Shown: positions 21,100 through 33,836, counted from the first letter of the stretch. The stretch: 64,000 nt of DNA from Platerodrilus igneus (GCA_036346225.1 JARFIW010001482.1:396001-460000); one strand, 5' to 3'. The notes: generated by a model not told the origin, from the sequence alone. Numbers and translations are program-made.

Positions 21100-23613
21100 T
21101 CAAGGAGGAAATCTTGGACCACGCATGCTATCCAGTTTATCAATGAGAGATGAATTACTTCCTGTACTATTCTGGGCTATACATTTTCAATAGGTTTATG
21201 TGAAGGGGTATAGCAAAATATGTAGAAATATAAAAACAACAGATGGATTGATTTATTTAATTTTAAAAGTATGTTAGGTTTGGAATCTCAAGGCTCCATG
21301 TAATGTTCAGAAGCCCTAACAAAAAATATAGTGGTAACAATTTTTATAAAAACAAAATGACTGAGCTAATATAGAAAACACAAGTATTTTGATCGAAAAG
21401 TGCGCCCACATAGTTCCCTTTGCTCCCCGTAGCTAAGTTCGGTTCTAAGATATTGTAGTCGCCGAAATGCATTACCGTTGTTTATCTATGTATGTATTAT
21501 TTAATCAATGATACAATATAAATTGCCGTGATGAGCATTAGTCAAGTCAGTTATAGTTCAAGCTTTAATTACAATATGTTCTAATTTAAAATTTTGAAAG
21601 ATGTGATATAAATTACTGTAACTATAAATTGCCCTACTTTATATAAATTAATTATAGTGCTTTGTATATAAATTAATAATTAGTGTTCGGATAGTTATTT
21701 GTGGTGCTTGGATATTAAGTTAATTAGCATCGTAGTTTAAGAAGCTAGAAATTGTACTGCTAGCGATTAACTGGAATAAAATTGTGAGAGCCTTTAAAAT
21801 TTCCAATAATTAAGACTTTCACAATCAGTTTGAAAATAAAGAACTCTTGTTTGTGCAGGTAGAGTTTTTGTAATAATATCAATACCAACAAAACTTAAAC
21901 TAGTTATTCCTGAAGATTGTCCCTGTTTTATGACCATTTAAAACACACACAGAATATATTAAATTGCATTATTATTTACTCAAATAAATAATTATTATTT
22001 AGGAACTATAATGGTGAATATTAATTAACGCATAGATGTATACTCATTTGTTGGGCGCAGTAGCTTATAGTCCACCTAGCTCAACAAAAATTGTGAATTC
22101 ATTATTTGTTTATCTTAATAGTACACACCCTCTACTATCAATATTATGTTAATGTTTTGTAATTACAGTAGACAGTCAATTTTAATACGAAACGTTTCTT
22201 TAGCCTCCTCCCATTTGGTTTACGAGATATTGCTTCTTAAGCGACGAAATGTTGAAGTGTCACCTACAATCTGTTACTAATTCTTAGGGTCGTTCTCCAA
22301 TTCATATATAAAACACCGAAATATGCGCTCCAGACTCGTATAAGTATTAAAATCCTTCAAAGTCCAGCGTCGTTCCTTGTCAATTAGACAGGTAGACGGT
22401 ACAATAAATTGCATACTCGTACAGAGGGGGTAATCGGTTTCACAAAAATTTACAATCCACATTATTTTGCTTTAAAAATAAACTATTCAAAATTACTATG
22501 CTAGTCCGAAGCTTACTTCTAGTCCTAAATATTACGATAGAGATTACGATAGAGCCAATTAGTAAATCCTTGATTACTACTTCTGCTACGCTGAAATATC
22601 AATATTGTTATTCTTATTTCTTTGGTTCTACTTGACGTGTAGAGCAATTGGCGTTTATGTAGTTCAGATTGGCAACGGTGCTCGTTGTTTATCCAAAATA
22701 TATAGGAAGAACACGAGGTAAAAATACGACACTAGGAAGGTATATGAATTTGAGAGGTAAACTCCATCACTGTATTATTAAACACTACTTCTATTAATCT
22801 CCATATACGGTAGCTACGTGTAGAATGTCATCATGGCGGCTGACCTGTTCACTTGTCTAAGCCACCGCCCTTCCTTGTTATACGTTCTGATTGGTCGAAA
22901 ACAAATTATATTTTTCGAAACGTCGGAAACATCTTCTTTAACATTTCATTCCACGAAACACAATAAACACAATTCAATTATTTCTAAAAGTTACGAACAG
23001 TTCTGGAAACTGAAGCACCATTTATGTAATGCGCCATAACCCACTTAATTCTACAAGAAAAGTCTCCTACGATAATTATTACAATAAAATCGTTCTGTAA
23101 CCAAATGAAACGCATCAAACATTTTTAGGTACATCAACATGCTTTTATTATTTATTTTTAATAACAAAAACACATGAAAACAGAATCCTTATCTAAATCA
23201 CAACATAACCTAATTCTAGAAATTATTTATACAAGAACAGAAAACTTCTATTTTCTTTACGATAACCTAAGTCAATAGTGAAACATTTTCAAAAATTGAT
23301 TTGGTTATTTCCACAAAATATTTTTCCTTTAACAAATGATAACTTGTGAAAACGCTGAAACAAATGTATAATTTACCTACACATTAGTTACTCAAAATGG
23401 CAAAATTACGTATAGTACAAAATAAAGTACAAAATACGTAATGTTGTGCTTGAATTTAAGCCTTTGCAAGGATGGCCCTCCAAGGTGAAATAAACTGATT
23501 TTTTTAAATGTACACGATTATACTGTTTTTCTTGTTGCGTTTTTAAAGGAACTGCTTGGTGGTCTTGACGAACTGAGAGCAAGTAAAGTGATAAAGTATC
23601 TGAAAGTTGCCGG

Positions 23614-23616
<3 letters not shown>
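21100..23616. other. Unannotated AT-rich stretch
   Basis: No supported feature. A 61-codon minus-strand frame at 22277-22462 looks protein-like in places but has no recognised family, splice sites or flanking exons. Confidence 0.4.

Positions 23617-23681
<65 letters not shown>
23617..23681. repeat. (TA)n microsatellite
   Basis: A perfect TA tract of about 32 units, flanked by 'aacaa' and 'ttgtt'. The apparent Ile-Tyr repeat peptide across it is not a gene. Confidence 0.95.
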
Positions 23682-23685
<4 letters not shown>

Positions 23686-24540
23686 TTACTTGTTGGCTGT
23701 GGGAATTGATTCGATGTTGATGCAGAATTGAGTTTGTGGTGAAATGAACCAAGTGACCTTGATGTGGTTTGAAAATCAAATACTATAGAGAGCTAAAATT
23801 ATAGGAAGGTTTGAGGGAATTCCTTTGAATTTTGGTATAATATGGAAACTATATAGTTTGATGTATAAGCCGTACGATTCGGTATTTAATTGAATATGGC
23901 CTTAATAGTAAAAGTTCACATTATATTAAAGCTACTAAATTAAGTTGTATCAGCAGCAATCATATTTTACTTTACCAAAAAATGGGTTTTGATCTTGCAT
24001 AATTTTCTTTTTATATCATAAGCTTTTTCTAGCCTAGGAAATGATGGGTAGATGTGTGCCTATATTTAGTAACACATCCGTGGAGATCCATAAAATATTG
24101 GAAACATTTTCAACATTTGGCAACGTAAATGACTGCTAACCTGATACGTGTCGGTCCGACGCCTATCAAGCTGTTTTAAGTGTTTAATTTTCATATATAA
24201 TTTCACAAAATTTTGTTTAAATTAAGAGCCCTCCTAAACTTTTCCATGACTTTCTATTAGGAATGTTGTGATAGGCTTTGTACGATCATGCGAACGTCAT
24301 AAAACAATGAAAATTGATTTTTATTGTGAGCGAAAAAATAAATTAGCTTTCTTGAGGGTTCAGATCAATTTTAACCAGCGACTTCAAGTGGTGAGCATTC
24401 GTTTGCAGTGCTGCAGAGAAAGGACTTTTATGCCGTTCTTTTTTTTAACTATTTCTAGGTGTCTTCCTACTGGATTTAGCCAGAGTTTAGTTATTTGGTT
24501 GAATTCAGCAATTCACATCGTAGTGTATACAATTAGGTTA
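23682..24540. other. Unannotated AT-rich stretch
   Basis: No recognisable gene or repeat. The open frame at 24268-24570 has no family resemblance or splice context. Confidence 0.4.
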
Positions 24541-24576
24541 GAGCAGATCCTGGTGTCAACTATAAATTAGCTAAGA

Positions 24577-24840
24577 CTAATTTAACTGACTATAGATCAC
24601 TTAAAATGTCGTTATTGGGTAATAGTCAGGGAGAGCGGGGGACATTGCCTGCTGCAGATTGACTAAATCAATTGGCTGCTAGAGTTTTCTTGTAGTTCTG
24701 TCAAGTAAAACGCCCTGCTAAATCAAAAACAAATTAAGCTTGGTCTGAAGACCTAGGTACAAAACGAATTCATAGAATAATAATTTATATCAGGCACTCT
24801 TTGATTGAGCTATCTGGCAGACTTGCTCATAGTGTTGGTT
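24577..24840 (+). repeat. Upstream copy of the flanking direct repeat
   Basis: It shares 'gctaaatcaa.aa.aaa.ta', 'aggta.aaaac.aatt' and 'tctttgat' to 'cttgctcat' in the same order as 29190-29490. Confidence 0.6.
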
Positions 24841-25320
24841 TGCCCATATTTCTTATTTAAACAACCTACTTTCCAACGATTGGACAGCCGGCGCCGGGAA
24901 GAGGTAGTCAGGGGAGCCGCTGCTAAAAGTGCAACCATGACGGTGTCCACGTCAGCTACGGTAAGCAGAAACGAGGAGAAGAGTACAGAAGGTTTGACTA
25001 GGACCTCCGGGTCTAACCAGAAGTGCCAGAGAGCCAATAAACACATTCTTCCAGATAGGGACAAGAAGAAGGAAAGGACAGTTTGAACGTCTGGAGAGCC
25101 GATGCACGCACTTCCTCATGTGAGAAATGTGGCTGCGGAACCGCAGCAGGCAGCAGCAAAAATTACTCGAAGTAAAAAGAAAGTTCCAGTACGTGATTAG
25201 ATCATCTAGGCCAGGAGGCGTGACGCCTGAAGAGGTTGAGCAACTATGGGCCTATCTGATAACAAGTGATCAAAGCAATGGAGGGATGTTACGGTTCAGC
25301 GGAGCTGAGGTTTAGGACCT
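24840..25320 (+). pseudogene. ORF1-like basic protein remnant
   Basis: The frame 24805-25086 is rich in Ser, Thr, Arg and Lys ('SRRREEVVRGAAAKSATM') and is followed after one stop by an Arg/Gln-rich piece at 25127-25315. Position and composition fit the gag-like ORF1 of an I/R1-type element. No zinc knuckle is visible. Confidence 0.35.
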
Positions 25321-25919
25321 CGGGTGTGGTAGAGCTAGGTTGGTTGTTAGCGACTGCACAGGATGAAATCTCTACCAAGTGACTTCCGAGACTTTAGCAC
25401 ATAGTACTCGAAGATATAACCCTGAACCTACTACCTTCGGCCGAGGCTCCTCGGCTGGAGAAGGTGGGCTATTGGTTAAAATGTATAGACTTAGGCAAGT
25501 GTTGGGAGTGCAAAGTTGAACTCTAGACATAGCCAAGTGGAAACATTGCGAAACAACAAGAGGTTGGTGCATGGCGCCTAACCTTCATGGTGAGCACGGA
25601 CGTAGTGGAGCAGCTGAAAAGCTCTGAATGGGCGCTTTATTTCGAGGTGGTTGTTCTTGCTGTACGTAGAGTGCCGGCTTGAAGCGCAGCTGTGTCCTAG
25701 GCCCCAACTTGCTAGGATGTTCTATCAAACCATGTAAGCTTAGAAAAAGAAAAGCAAAACTTGAGCCAGAATAATGGCGCAGATAGAGATAAGTTGGATT
25801 AATCTCCAACACAGTCGGGAGGTAACTGTGGAACTGGTTTGCTTCCTGGATGGTAAGAAAGGATTAACAAGCACTAATACAGGAACCGCATATCTTTAGA
25901 AACAAAATAAGAGGCCTAA

Positions 25920-26430
25920 ACGTTTGCGGGTTTAATCTTTTATCAAACAACATAGAGAACAACCCCAGAACCTGGATTCAGCTGTTCAAGGAATTGAATT
26001 TGAAAGCTTTGTTCCAGATTAAAACCAGAGACGTTACAATAGGGATTTTGAAGTACCAGGCAAGTGGACTTCAACAATCCTTAGTAGCGTCTATCTCTTT
26101 TTTGATAATAGATTAATTACTTATACAAGGCAAAGGGGTTTGGCAATAGTGATACGGTGCGTTTGCTGCGCTCGCCACACTATGTGGGGCAGTTCTAACG
26201 TTAATATACGTAGGAAAGCCCTTTTGGAAGGCAGCTACAGACCTTGAGAAAATAAATAGGAGACACAGCTATCGTTTGTCAATAGAATCCGACAGCAGGT
26301 AATTGACATAACAATGGTCACCAAAGGGTTATTGCGGAGAATGTCAAGAACAAAATAATAGTGTGGGAGATGGTTTCTGACAAGCAAACACTCAACTAAA
26401 GCGGAAATCTAAGGAGTTCGCACTGCCATG
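25920..26430 (+). pseudogene. Endonuclease-domain remnant
   Basis: Short pieces in shifting frames fit the end of an R1/LOA-type endonuclease, such as 'TRQRGLAIVIR' near 26130 and 'RIRQQVIDITMVTKGLL' near 26290 (family form: I-D-I-T before the final S-D-H). No continuous domain survives. Confidence 0.4.
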
Positions 26431-27374
26431 TCCTCCAAGATACCCTAACGAAGCGCCTGCGAGATCCCCTGGAAAACATACAGCCAACCCTAGCGATAAA
26501 GGCTTTAGATATAATATAGAGGATATGAGCGGAATCATCGTCTCATCTTATAAAGACGCATGCCCGCTCAGAGAGGAGAGAACCTACCAAGTTTCATGGT
26601 GGAGGAAGTTTCTAGACTTTCTCCGCTCTAAACTCATGATGACCCTAAACCAAGCTGTGAAGAGCCAATCCTAGCGATAGAGGCTTTAGATAAAATATAG
26701 AGGATATGAACGGGATCATCGTCTAATATTATAAAGAGGTATGTCCGCTCAGGGAGGAAAAAACCTACCGAGTTTCATGGTGGAGGAAGTTTCTAGACTT
26801 TCTCCGCAATAAACTCAGGGAAGCCCTAAACCAAACCGTAAAGAGTAAAGCTCAGCGCGGTTTGGTTAGGTGTATGGTAGTTAGAAAAGAATTAAAAAAG
26901 AAATGAAGGTATAGCAAGAGAGTAAGCTGGCAAAAGAACTGTAAGGTGCTAAGCTCTATGTTAGCAACTACCAGGCTGATGAAAATCCCCACCTGTGAAA
27001 GTAGGTAACTGTTAGAGTCTTTAAAAAAAGGAAAACGGGTTGTGGCCAAAAACTGGTGTGGAAATCCAAGGTTCCTCTTAAGCAACCACCTCCCGAAAGG
27101 GAACAAGATAAATAATGAACAGGGTAGACAGCTATTAGCGACGAAGTCGGATTGGCAACTGGCATAAAGAATAATTACAGAGGGGGGGCTATTTCATCGG
27201 CGGTGCGGTAGTTTGAACCTTTTAAATCGCAGAGAGCCTTAGATCTGATGCCACCACAAATAGCAAGTTTCTTTACCGACAGCCTGGCATTGGGATATGT
27301 TCCAGCTTTATGAAAGTTGACCAGGGCGGTATTCATTACCAAAGATGGTAAAAGCGATTACACTTAGACCAATT

Positions 27375-27870
27375 CTTTCAGACAAATAGGTTTGACATCC
27401 TTTTTGTTGAAGATAATGAAAAGGTTAGTTGATAGATTTCTAGTAAAAGGAGTGTTGATGAGACATCCACTTCACCAAAATCAACACGCTTACCTGCATG
27501 GTAGGTTGACTGAATCTGATTTTCACACGGTAGTGGTAAAAGTGGAAAATGTTTTTTATCTTAAGGAAGTAGTCTTAGTGGTTTTCATTGACATAGTAGG
27601 AACTTTCAATAAGGCGCGAACGGATACAAACTACAGAACCCTTCATACTAGAAGTACCCCGGGGGTTGTGATAAACTGGGCACGCCAAGCGGCATGGCGC
27701 AGAAGGGTACATACGAATCTAGGCGACATCCTGGTACGAGAAGAGATTGCAGACAGTTGCCCACAAGGAAGTTGCCCTTCGCCCCACTCGCGAGGCCTGG
27801 TGATGAAAAAACTTTGAACCACGAAAGGCTTTTATGCGCAGGCGTACGCAGACGACGGATTTTTCTGGTA
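27375..27870 (+). pseudogene. Reverse transcriptase remnant with YADD box
   Basis: The frame from 27392 reads 'TSFLLKIMKRLVDRFLVKGV', then 'HPLHQNQHAYLHGRLTES', then 'VVLVVFIDIVGTFNKA', the fingers and first catalytic Asp region (F-x-D-I-x-G-x-F) of a non-LTR RT. After a frameshift the box Y-A-D-D is intact at 27845-27856 ('QAYADDG'). The element made cDNA at its target site; this copy cannot. Confidence 0.8.
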
Positions 27871-28609
27871 TCTAGCAGGTTTGTGTGTACGAATGCAAAC
27901 GAATGCAAGTCGCATGCTCATTAATAGAAAGATGGTGCGAAAAGGCAGGTATCCCGGTAATTACACAAAAGACGGAGATGATGCTTTTTATTAGAAGAAT
28001 GAAGTTGGAGAATTTAGAACTCCACCCCTGTATGGTGAACCACTTGTTAAAACGGAGATCAAGTATCTATTCGTGAGCCTGATAATAGGTGAGATAAGAG
28101 GAAACACGTAGAAAAGGTAATAGAAAAGATGATAGCAAATCTTTGCAGTTACACCGTGTGGTCGCCAAGAGCTAGGGCATAATCTCCCAAGATATATACT
28201 GACTGTAAATGACAGTTGTTAGGGTTAGGGCCGAATATAGATCACTCGAATGGTGGCTTTGAACCCGATCTCCCAATGTCTTCCTAGGCTGACCAGAATA
28301 CAAAGACTGACCTTTTTGGGAGTCTCGAGAACAATGACAACAATAACTACCAAAGCTTTAGAAGTTTTACTGGGGCTTCTAGCTCTCTCTATCTGGATCA
28401 AGAGAGAAGCACTCGCGACGTATTTCAGAGTTTTCAATACGGCGTATGGCGGAGCAGGTGAGAGGTAGTAGGATATGCTAAAGTTGCTGTTATAACGGAA
28501 AAGAATCATCCCATTTCTGCTATCAAAGTGATGGAAGCAGAAGATAGATTAAGATTACAGAGACAATTCACTCTCACAAATCCTTTCGAGGGAAAAATGG
28601 AAATAAAAT

Positions 28610-28905
28610 AAGGGTCCCCAGGATTCAGTGATATGTTATACTGACGGGTCAATAGGGGATACAGAACTTGCCGAGGCAGGGTATTTCTGGGGAGTTATAA
28701 GGAATCCCATATTTAGCTCCTGGACCGCGCATAAGTTCAACGAGGAAATCGGTGGCGTCCGAATTAAAACTTGGGATGCGGAAGAGATAGAGGGAGGAGC
28801 GATAAGAGGAGGCGACTGTAGACAGTCAAAGATAATGATAGTCGGACCCGGCGAATCAAGAACGACATGGCTATTAAATAAAGATAAGAAAATACTTAAC
28901 GTGTA
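28610..28905 (+). pseudogene. RNase H remnant
   Basis: The frame 28628-28906 begins 'MICYTDGSIGDTELAEAGYF', matching the first catalytic Asp strand of RNase H (Y-T-D-G-S). The second catalytic region is not clear and a stop follows at about 28905. It sits about 750 bp after the YADD box, the usual place in I/LOA-type elements. Confidence 0.65.
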
Positions 28906-29189
28906 GGTGGGAATTTTCACTGACTATTACAGGCTACGGAGGCAGTCAGATGAGCTTTTTGCCCACTACATAGGGAAGTGAGAAAAATATATTAAGTTAA
29001 AACATAGGGTTCTGAGTTCGTGCAGCTTAACGCAGGAGGAGTTGGTGCCTCTTCCCGGGCCAGATGTGCTGGCTTTCATTAGAACAGCTAGCATGTTTGC
29101 AACGTGAGGGCAGAATAGGGTTGATGTACGGGAACCTGATAGTGAGGTCATAGGGGTTAGTAAAAAGGGTCAAAGGGCCTATATGCTGG

Positions 29190-29490
29190 ACTAATTAACT
29201 ATTATTACTACTGAACTAGCTATCTCCTGATATCCTTTAAAATCTGCTACAATTTATAGTCAGGGAAGACTTACATAGTTTGGATAGCCTGAGCTGTTGT
29301 AAAGCTATTGCAGCCAACAGGTAAACTACACGTTGGAATACTTTTTGCGCTGGACAATTTGACCGCATGGCTAAATCAAGAATAAACTAGGTTTGACCAA
29401 ACTATCCAGGTATAAAACCAATTTGTAGAGAAACAATTTAAAATTTTACCAGCGTTCTTTGATCAATCTACCCGGCTCTTGCTCATGAAG
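29190..29490 (+). repeat. Downstream copy of the flanking direct repeat
   Basis: It matches 24577-24840 and probably contains the 3' UTR of the element. The AT-rich end grades into unannotated sequence. Confidence 0.6.
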
Positions 29491-30842
29491 TAGAGTTTCA
29501 AAGTTCATCAGTTTCCAATGACTTCATTCCACATTTTAGCCGAACAAGCTAGTTAATGCTTTATTTTGAAAGCTGTTCGCTTTTCAAATCAGCACCCCTT
29601 TATATAACTTGCACTAGCTGACGTTATTTGACAATCGAATCATTATTACATAAGCAATAGAGATGATGCCAGTTTTTGAAAATCTTGAAACAAAAAAGCG
29701 CGTGCAGTAGAAGTGATCAATTGCTCCAGATCTTTTGGGCGTTGAATTAAAAAAAGAGTATCCTAGTGGAATATAAATTTTAATGGATTAGTAGAGAAAA
29801 TAGAAATTAAGGTAGTGGATATTTCCAAGCTACTTGCAAAACAATTACTATTTTTAAACGGAATAGAAAGCACCAAACTAACGGGAATCCTCCAGTTGGG
29901 TTTATAATACAAAGAAAAAAATACCGGAGCAGGAACTTCAATCCCTAAAATGAATTAGCGTTTCCTTCACGTGTTTCAAGGTACCTTCTCAACAATTCCG
30001 CTGCCATCCTTTTTCGTCAAACTCACTCAAAACATAATAGTCTCACTTCTTCATCTAAAGTCATTTATTGACTCATTTGAAATACTCCAAAATATTCGCT
30101 TGTCAGAAGTGTATCCTTAACATCATCTGTAGTTCCAAAGATTTTTTCTCTTTAGTCTTATCGCCACCATTTCCTTGGATCTTCTTCTCAATGAGCTAAG
30201 AGAGAATTACTTACGTGATTGTTTAGCTACACGAAATTATTTTACCACTTGGAGGCAATGATGGACGCGCAAAAGGTTTAAGGTTAGTGTCTCCCTCTAT
30301 AGTTATATTCCATTGATTAAAAAAAGCGGTTCCAAGGAGTTAATCTTCCATGCGTTCGTTTCAGAAAGCTTTTCACCTTTCTAGGTCAGCTCCATCAATT
30401 TTCCTCTTCCCTCAAGAACCACGTTTTGCGATAGGATGCGAGTTCCCCCAATCCATTACGTCTTGCATCAGGTTAGTTATCTATCATCAGTTTGTTTTGA
30501 ATTTTGTTGTTGAGCTTAATTGAACACGTAGTTAACGCATACTCAACAGAAATTTGGAAATAAATTAGTTTATTGATTTTTTGTAATGGCCAATAATAAG
30601 GCAATAACCCTTTAAAGTTATGTAATAGATGGCTTGTCAATGTACTACTTGTCCAAAATTTGCATTTCTTTCAAGAGCAGCTCTGGAATGCTCTAATAAT
30701 CAAGCCATAACGTAGAAGCAGGAAAGAGAAAGATTCACTTTCCACAAATCAATAACAATAAAACACCCCAAATTAGCCCAAAACGTTGAACACACCATTG
30801 GCAACTTATACAACTATCCAAAAATAAAATACGCATGACTTC
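29491..30842. other. Unannotated region downstream of the MCORP-like gene
   Basis: On the minus strand this is the 3' side of the gene ending at 30843. An AATAAA-type signal on that strand lies near 30570, which would give a 3' UTR of about 270 bases. This is only a candidate. Nothing else was recognised. Confidence 0.35.
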
Positions 30843-30994
30843 TTAGGTTAAAAAAAAATCAGGGCCGATCCAGCTCCCGCACGTAGGAAAATTCGAAGGC
30901 TTGGCTACAGTGTCACAAGAATCACCAACTTTCAATATTACATCCATACCTCTTGTCCATTGCCAAGACTTTTCATCTCTTAGTATCCAGTAAC
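30843..30994 (-). CDS. MCORP-like gene, last coding exon
   Basis: On the minus strand an acceptor TTTATTTGAG at 30995 opens in phase with the previous exon and reads G-Y-W-I-L-R-D-E-K-S-W-Q-W-T-R-G-M, then 'DVILKVGD' and 'PSNFPTCGSWIG', to a TAA at 30845-30843. In laccases the same positions are G-Y-W-x-x-H-C-H-x-x-x-H-x-x-x-G-M and the family's C-terminal 'P-x-x-F-P-x-C-G' is kept. The alignment is gap-free, yet the His, Cys, His and His copper ligands are Arg, Asp, Glu and Gln. The frame and splice sites are intact, so this is a conserved non-catalytic member (insect multicopper oxidase-related protein) rather than a pseudogene. The intron before it is 53 bp. Confidence 0.85.
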
Positions 30995-31047
30995 CTCAAA
31001 TAAAGAATTGTGTTTATTTATCTGATTGTTTTCAAAAGACTACTTAC

Positions 31048-31266
31048 CAGGATTGTTGGCCAGAAAGCGAAGGGCAACAACTCCATACCTAGGAAGCCTT
31101 ATTGTATCCTTGACTACAGAGTTGGAAAAATTTCTCTTCATTAGAAGTCCTTGCCTGTCCATTCTTTTAACGTTCTCTGACGTAAGAGGTGTTTGGAATT
31201 CCGAAAAGCCAACGACGTAAAATCTGTAGCCATGTAAATGAAATACATTTTCTTCGGAATCACCAC
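31048..31266 (-). CDS. MCORP-like gene, penultimate coding exon
   Basis: On the minus strand the acceptor TTTTTACAG (just above 31266) and donor CCTG|GTAAGT (31048/31047) bound 219 bp, phase 1 on both sides. It reads 'GDSEENVFHLHGYRFYVVGF', then 'VKRMDRQGLLMKRN', 'VVKDTIRLPRYGVVALRF' and 'LANNPG', the third cupredoxin domain of a multicopper oxidase. The motif H-P-x-H-L-H-G is N-V-F-H-L-H-G here: the type-1 copper His and the Pro are replaced while the type-2 and type-3 His remain. Length, phase and order match insect laccase genes. Confidence 0.87.
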
Positions 31267-31559
31267 CTGTAAAAATTCAAAATTATCTAAATTAGGGAAA
31301 AATTTGTTTGAGATTTTCCAACCAACTAGCACGCAACATATCATTCATATCCAAGGTAGCGATAAAAGCTTTTTAATCAAATGTGGCTGTGAGAAGGAGT
31401 AATCGAATCTAAAGCCTTGGAAATCCCTCAGATTAGAAAATAGCGTGGTTATTACATGTGTCAGATGTCCGTCAATAGTACACATAAAGTTTTTTTCTTA
31501 TTATACTTCATTATTCTCTAGCAAAAATTATTTTTGACACGACAATCTATAAATGGTTT

Positions 31560-31670
31560 AATTGCATTACTTTCTCTTTCTCCCTCTTTCTACCTTTCTC
31601 TCTTGGTCTCTCTCTCTCTCTCTTTCACTTTCTCACTCTCTCCTTTTCCTTCTCTCATTTCTCATTTCAA
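31560..31670 (+). repeat. Pyrimidine-rich (CT)n tract
   Basis: Interrupted 'ctctctctttct' repeats over about 110 bp. The minus strand of the gene reads this as a purine tract, so it is not a splice polypyrimidine tract. Confidence 0.8.
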
Positions 31671-31741
31671 ATTGAGCTAGTAATTAAAAGATGGAAGTGT
31701 ATAGTCTCGGAGAGAATTCAGACCTGTACCCTTGTTCTTCA

Positions 31742-31747
31742 CGGTCG

Positions 31748-31838
<91 letters not shown>

Positions 31839-31853
31839 ATATATATATACATA
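31742..31853. repeat. (TA)n and (TG)n microsatellite
   Basis: TA tracts surround a short (TG)n. The foldback-family element starts immediately after it with TTGCTATGATAA. Confidence 0.9.
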
Positions 31854-33833
31854 TTGCTATGATAACGCTGCACGCCGATGTAATTATTGTTTAGTTTCCT
31901 GCTGCCCGCCACCGTTGTGTCACTAAATAGCCCAAAATTTAAATATGCCTCGGCTAGCTCAGTCTAATGCACACAGAGTGTACAACGTTACGATAACAAA
32001 GAAATCCCCTCCCCCCCTTTATCTAATACTTTCCTACTTGACTGAGAAAAACGAAATTGACTAAGATCTGCATAATGATAAAGAAAAATTATAACACTTT
32101 ACAGCTTAATATGATGTACTATTTGACAAAATAAACCCCTGAATATCAAATAGTAATCATAGTATCCATTTCTTTATCCCCAAAATTATAATTCCCTTTA
32201 GTTAGTTTAAAGCCATCAAAAATGACACTGTACTCTATTGGAAACACCCTTGAACGTTCGATGGCCTTTCCCTTTTTCAAGTAAATTTTTACGTATAAAA
32301 AGTTTTTTGATGACCCTTTACATAAATATTCTGGTATAAAAAAGAAATATAGAAAATGTTCAATAAAAAAGGAAATAATGCTTTATGCTATTTAGATAAA
32401 ATTCTGATCTGTAGTTTTCCTTGCGTGTCTTTATGTTCTGTCACTGCGTGCTGTAGACCAGTACCCCTGGATTGCTTTCAGTTGAGCTCTCTTATTGATT
32501 TTATGATACCACTTGGCCAAACCCCATTCAATGCTTAAAACAATCCTCCGTTTTGTGCTCCGATGCGTAAATGCAAATCAATATTTTTATGCAATTTTGG
32601 ATTGATTTAAATTCGGATTTATTTCTTAGAGTTTCCCAGATTTCAGTTTACTAAAAGTTCAGCTTTTACTTATTATTTAGAGTTTCACCTTGATTTTCCT
32701 AGATTTTCCAGAGTTCTCAGATTTCTTATTTATTATTTAGATTTCCTAGAGTCTTTAGACTTCTCAGAGTTTCACATCCAGATTTTCCCAGATTTCTTTA
32801 TTACTTAAAGCCATTAAAATTATGTTTAATTAATAAGCTTTTACTTACGTTTTCCAGTTAACGGCAAAACTTTTCTTGTATATTTTTTACTATTCCTTTA
32901 ATTTTCAACAACTTTTCTATCACAATTTTGAAAAATATAATTATTTAATTTTCTATTTTTATTTGACGTAAATATTTTATTTAAACTGTTACGAATCGTA
33001 CTGTTGTTGAAAGGAGACTGTCTGCTTCTCAAATTTGAGTAGTATATATAGCAACGCCTTCATCTGACAGGATTGGTTATTAGCGTACTACGGCCAAGGT
33101 TTAAGGCATGCTATAGGATATTTTCAACACTCTGGGTTTTCTCATGTATTATTTAGATAATAGCTCGCCGGAACAATGCAGTGTTCACGTATTATACCAG
33201 TTCCATAGGGTGAATTGCTATAATTCTTGAACTTTTATTCGTCTGTTAAGTGTTATTGTTTTAGAAAATTTTACCTCGACCTCGCATGTAGTCAAACTAA
33301 TGGCTTTATTTTGTGCAGATAATGTTTTGGATTTTAATTTTATTTCCATGTTAAAAATCACGTACGCGAAATTTCTATAATGACGTAAATTGAAATGGTT
33401 TCATTTACGTCCTGCGTTTTCAAAACATATTTATTTTGAAAGGTGCGTTTATCGCGAGAAAGTTTTGTTATTTTTTTGTACCATTACCTGTCCTATTTTA
33501 CCAGAATTCTAATCATGATTTCTAGCTTTCAATGCTCTTAATGTGTATTTGTTTAGAATTTATTAATGCTTTTCTGATTTAAAAAAATTTAATTGCGTAA
33601 AGAGTTATTTATTTTACTGAATATATTTGTTGTATTGAAGGATACGCCTCCCTGCATAAATTATAGTCAATTGTGATCTTTATACAGGGTGTTAAATGTT
33701 TGCTTTTTGCATAATTTGCAAATTACGTACTTTTCATGATAAAATTGTTTAGTTTTCTAGCTTTTAGTACTATTTACATGTAGTGTGCGATCTTTATGAC
33801 TCTGTATACCCCTAAACAACCCTATTACCATAG

Positions 33834-33836
<3 letters not shown>
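31854..33836. mobile_element. Foldback-family element, one-sided copy
   Basis: It has short terminal inverted repeats (TTGCTATGATAA at 31854; reverse complement of TTGCTATGGTAAT ending at 33836) and lies between TA tracts. The part from about 31943 ('atgcctcggctagctcagtc', 'cacacagagtgtacaacgtt') matches the centre and right arm of the palindromic element at 51171-54584. The right end (33660-33836) matches that element's right end ('gggtgttaaatg', 'cccctaaacaaccc'). The left palindrome arm is missing, so it does not fold back over its length. A repeat of 'cagattt'-type units fills 32620-32810. No coding frame was found. Confidence 0.65.

Larger units (their letters stand above)
24577..29490 (+). 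mobile_element. Decayed LOA/R1-like non-LTR retrotransposon with flanking repeats
   Basis: A basic ORF1-like start, endonuclease-like pieces, reverse transcriptase with a YADD box and a C-terminal RNase H occur in order over about 4.4 kb. Many stops and shifts break every domain. An RNase H after RT places it among I/LOA/R1-type or related elements rather than RTE or CR1. About 280 bp at 24577-24840 is repeated in diverged form at 29190-29490, so the element sits between two copies of a related sequence, possibly the 3' tail of an upstream copy. Confidence 0.68.

Noticed and set aside
22277..22462. Minus-strand 61-codon frame with a mixed, protein-like composition
   Set aside because: No family resemblance, splice sites or neighbours support it.
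23543..23779. Open frame with a long Ile-Tyr repeat
   Set aside because: It is the translation of a (TA)n microsatellite. The same applies to the frames at 31732-31926, 54440-54805 and 54525-54728.
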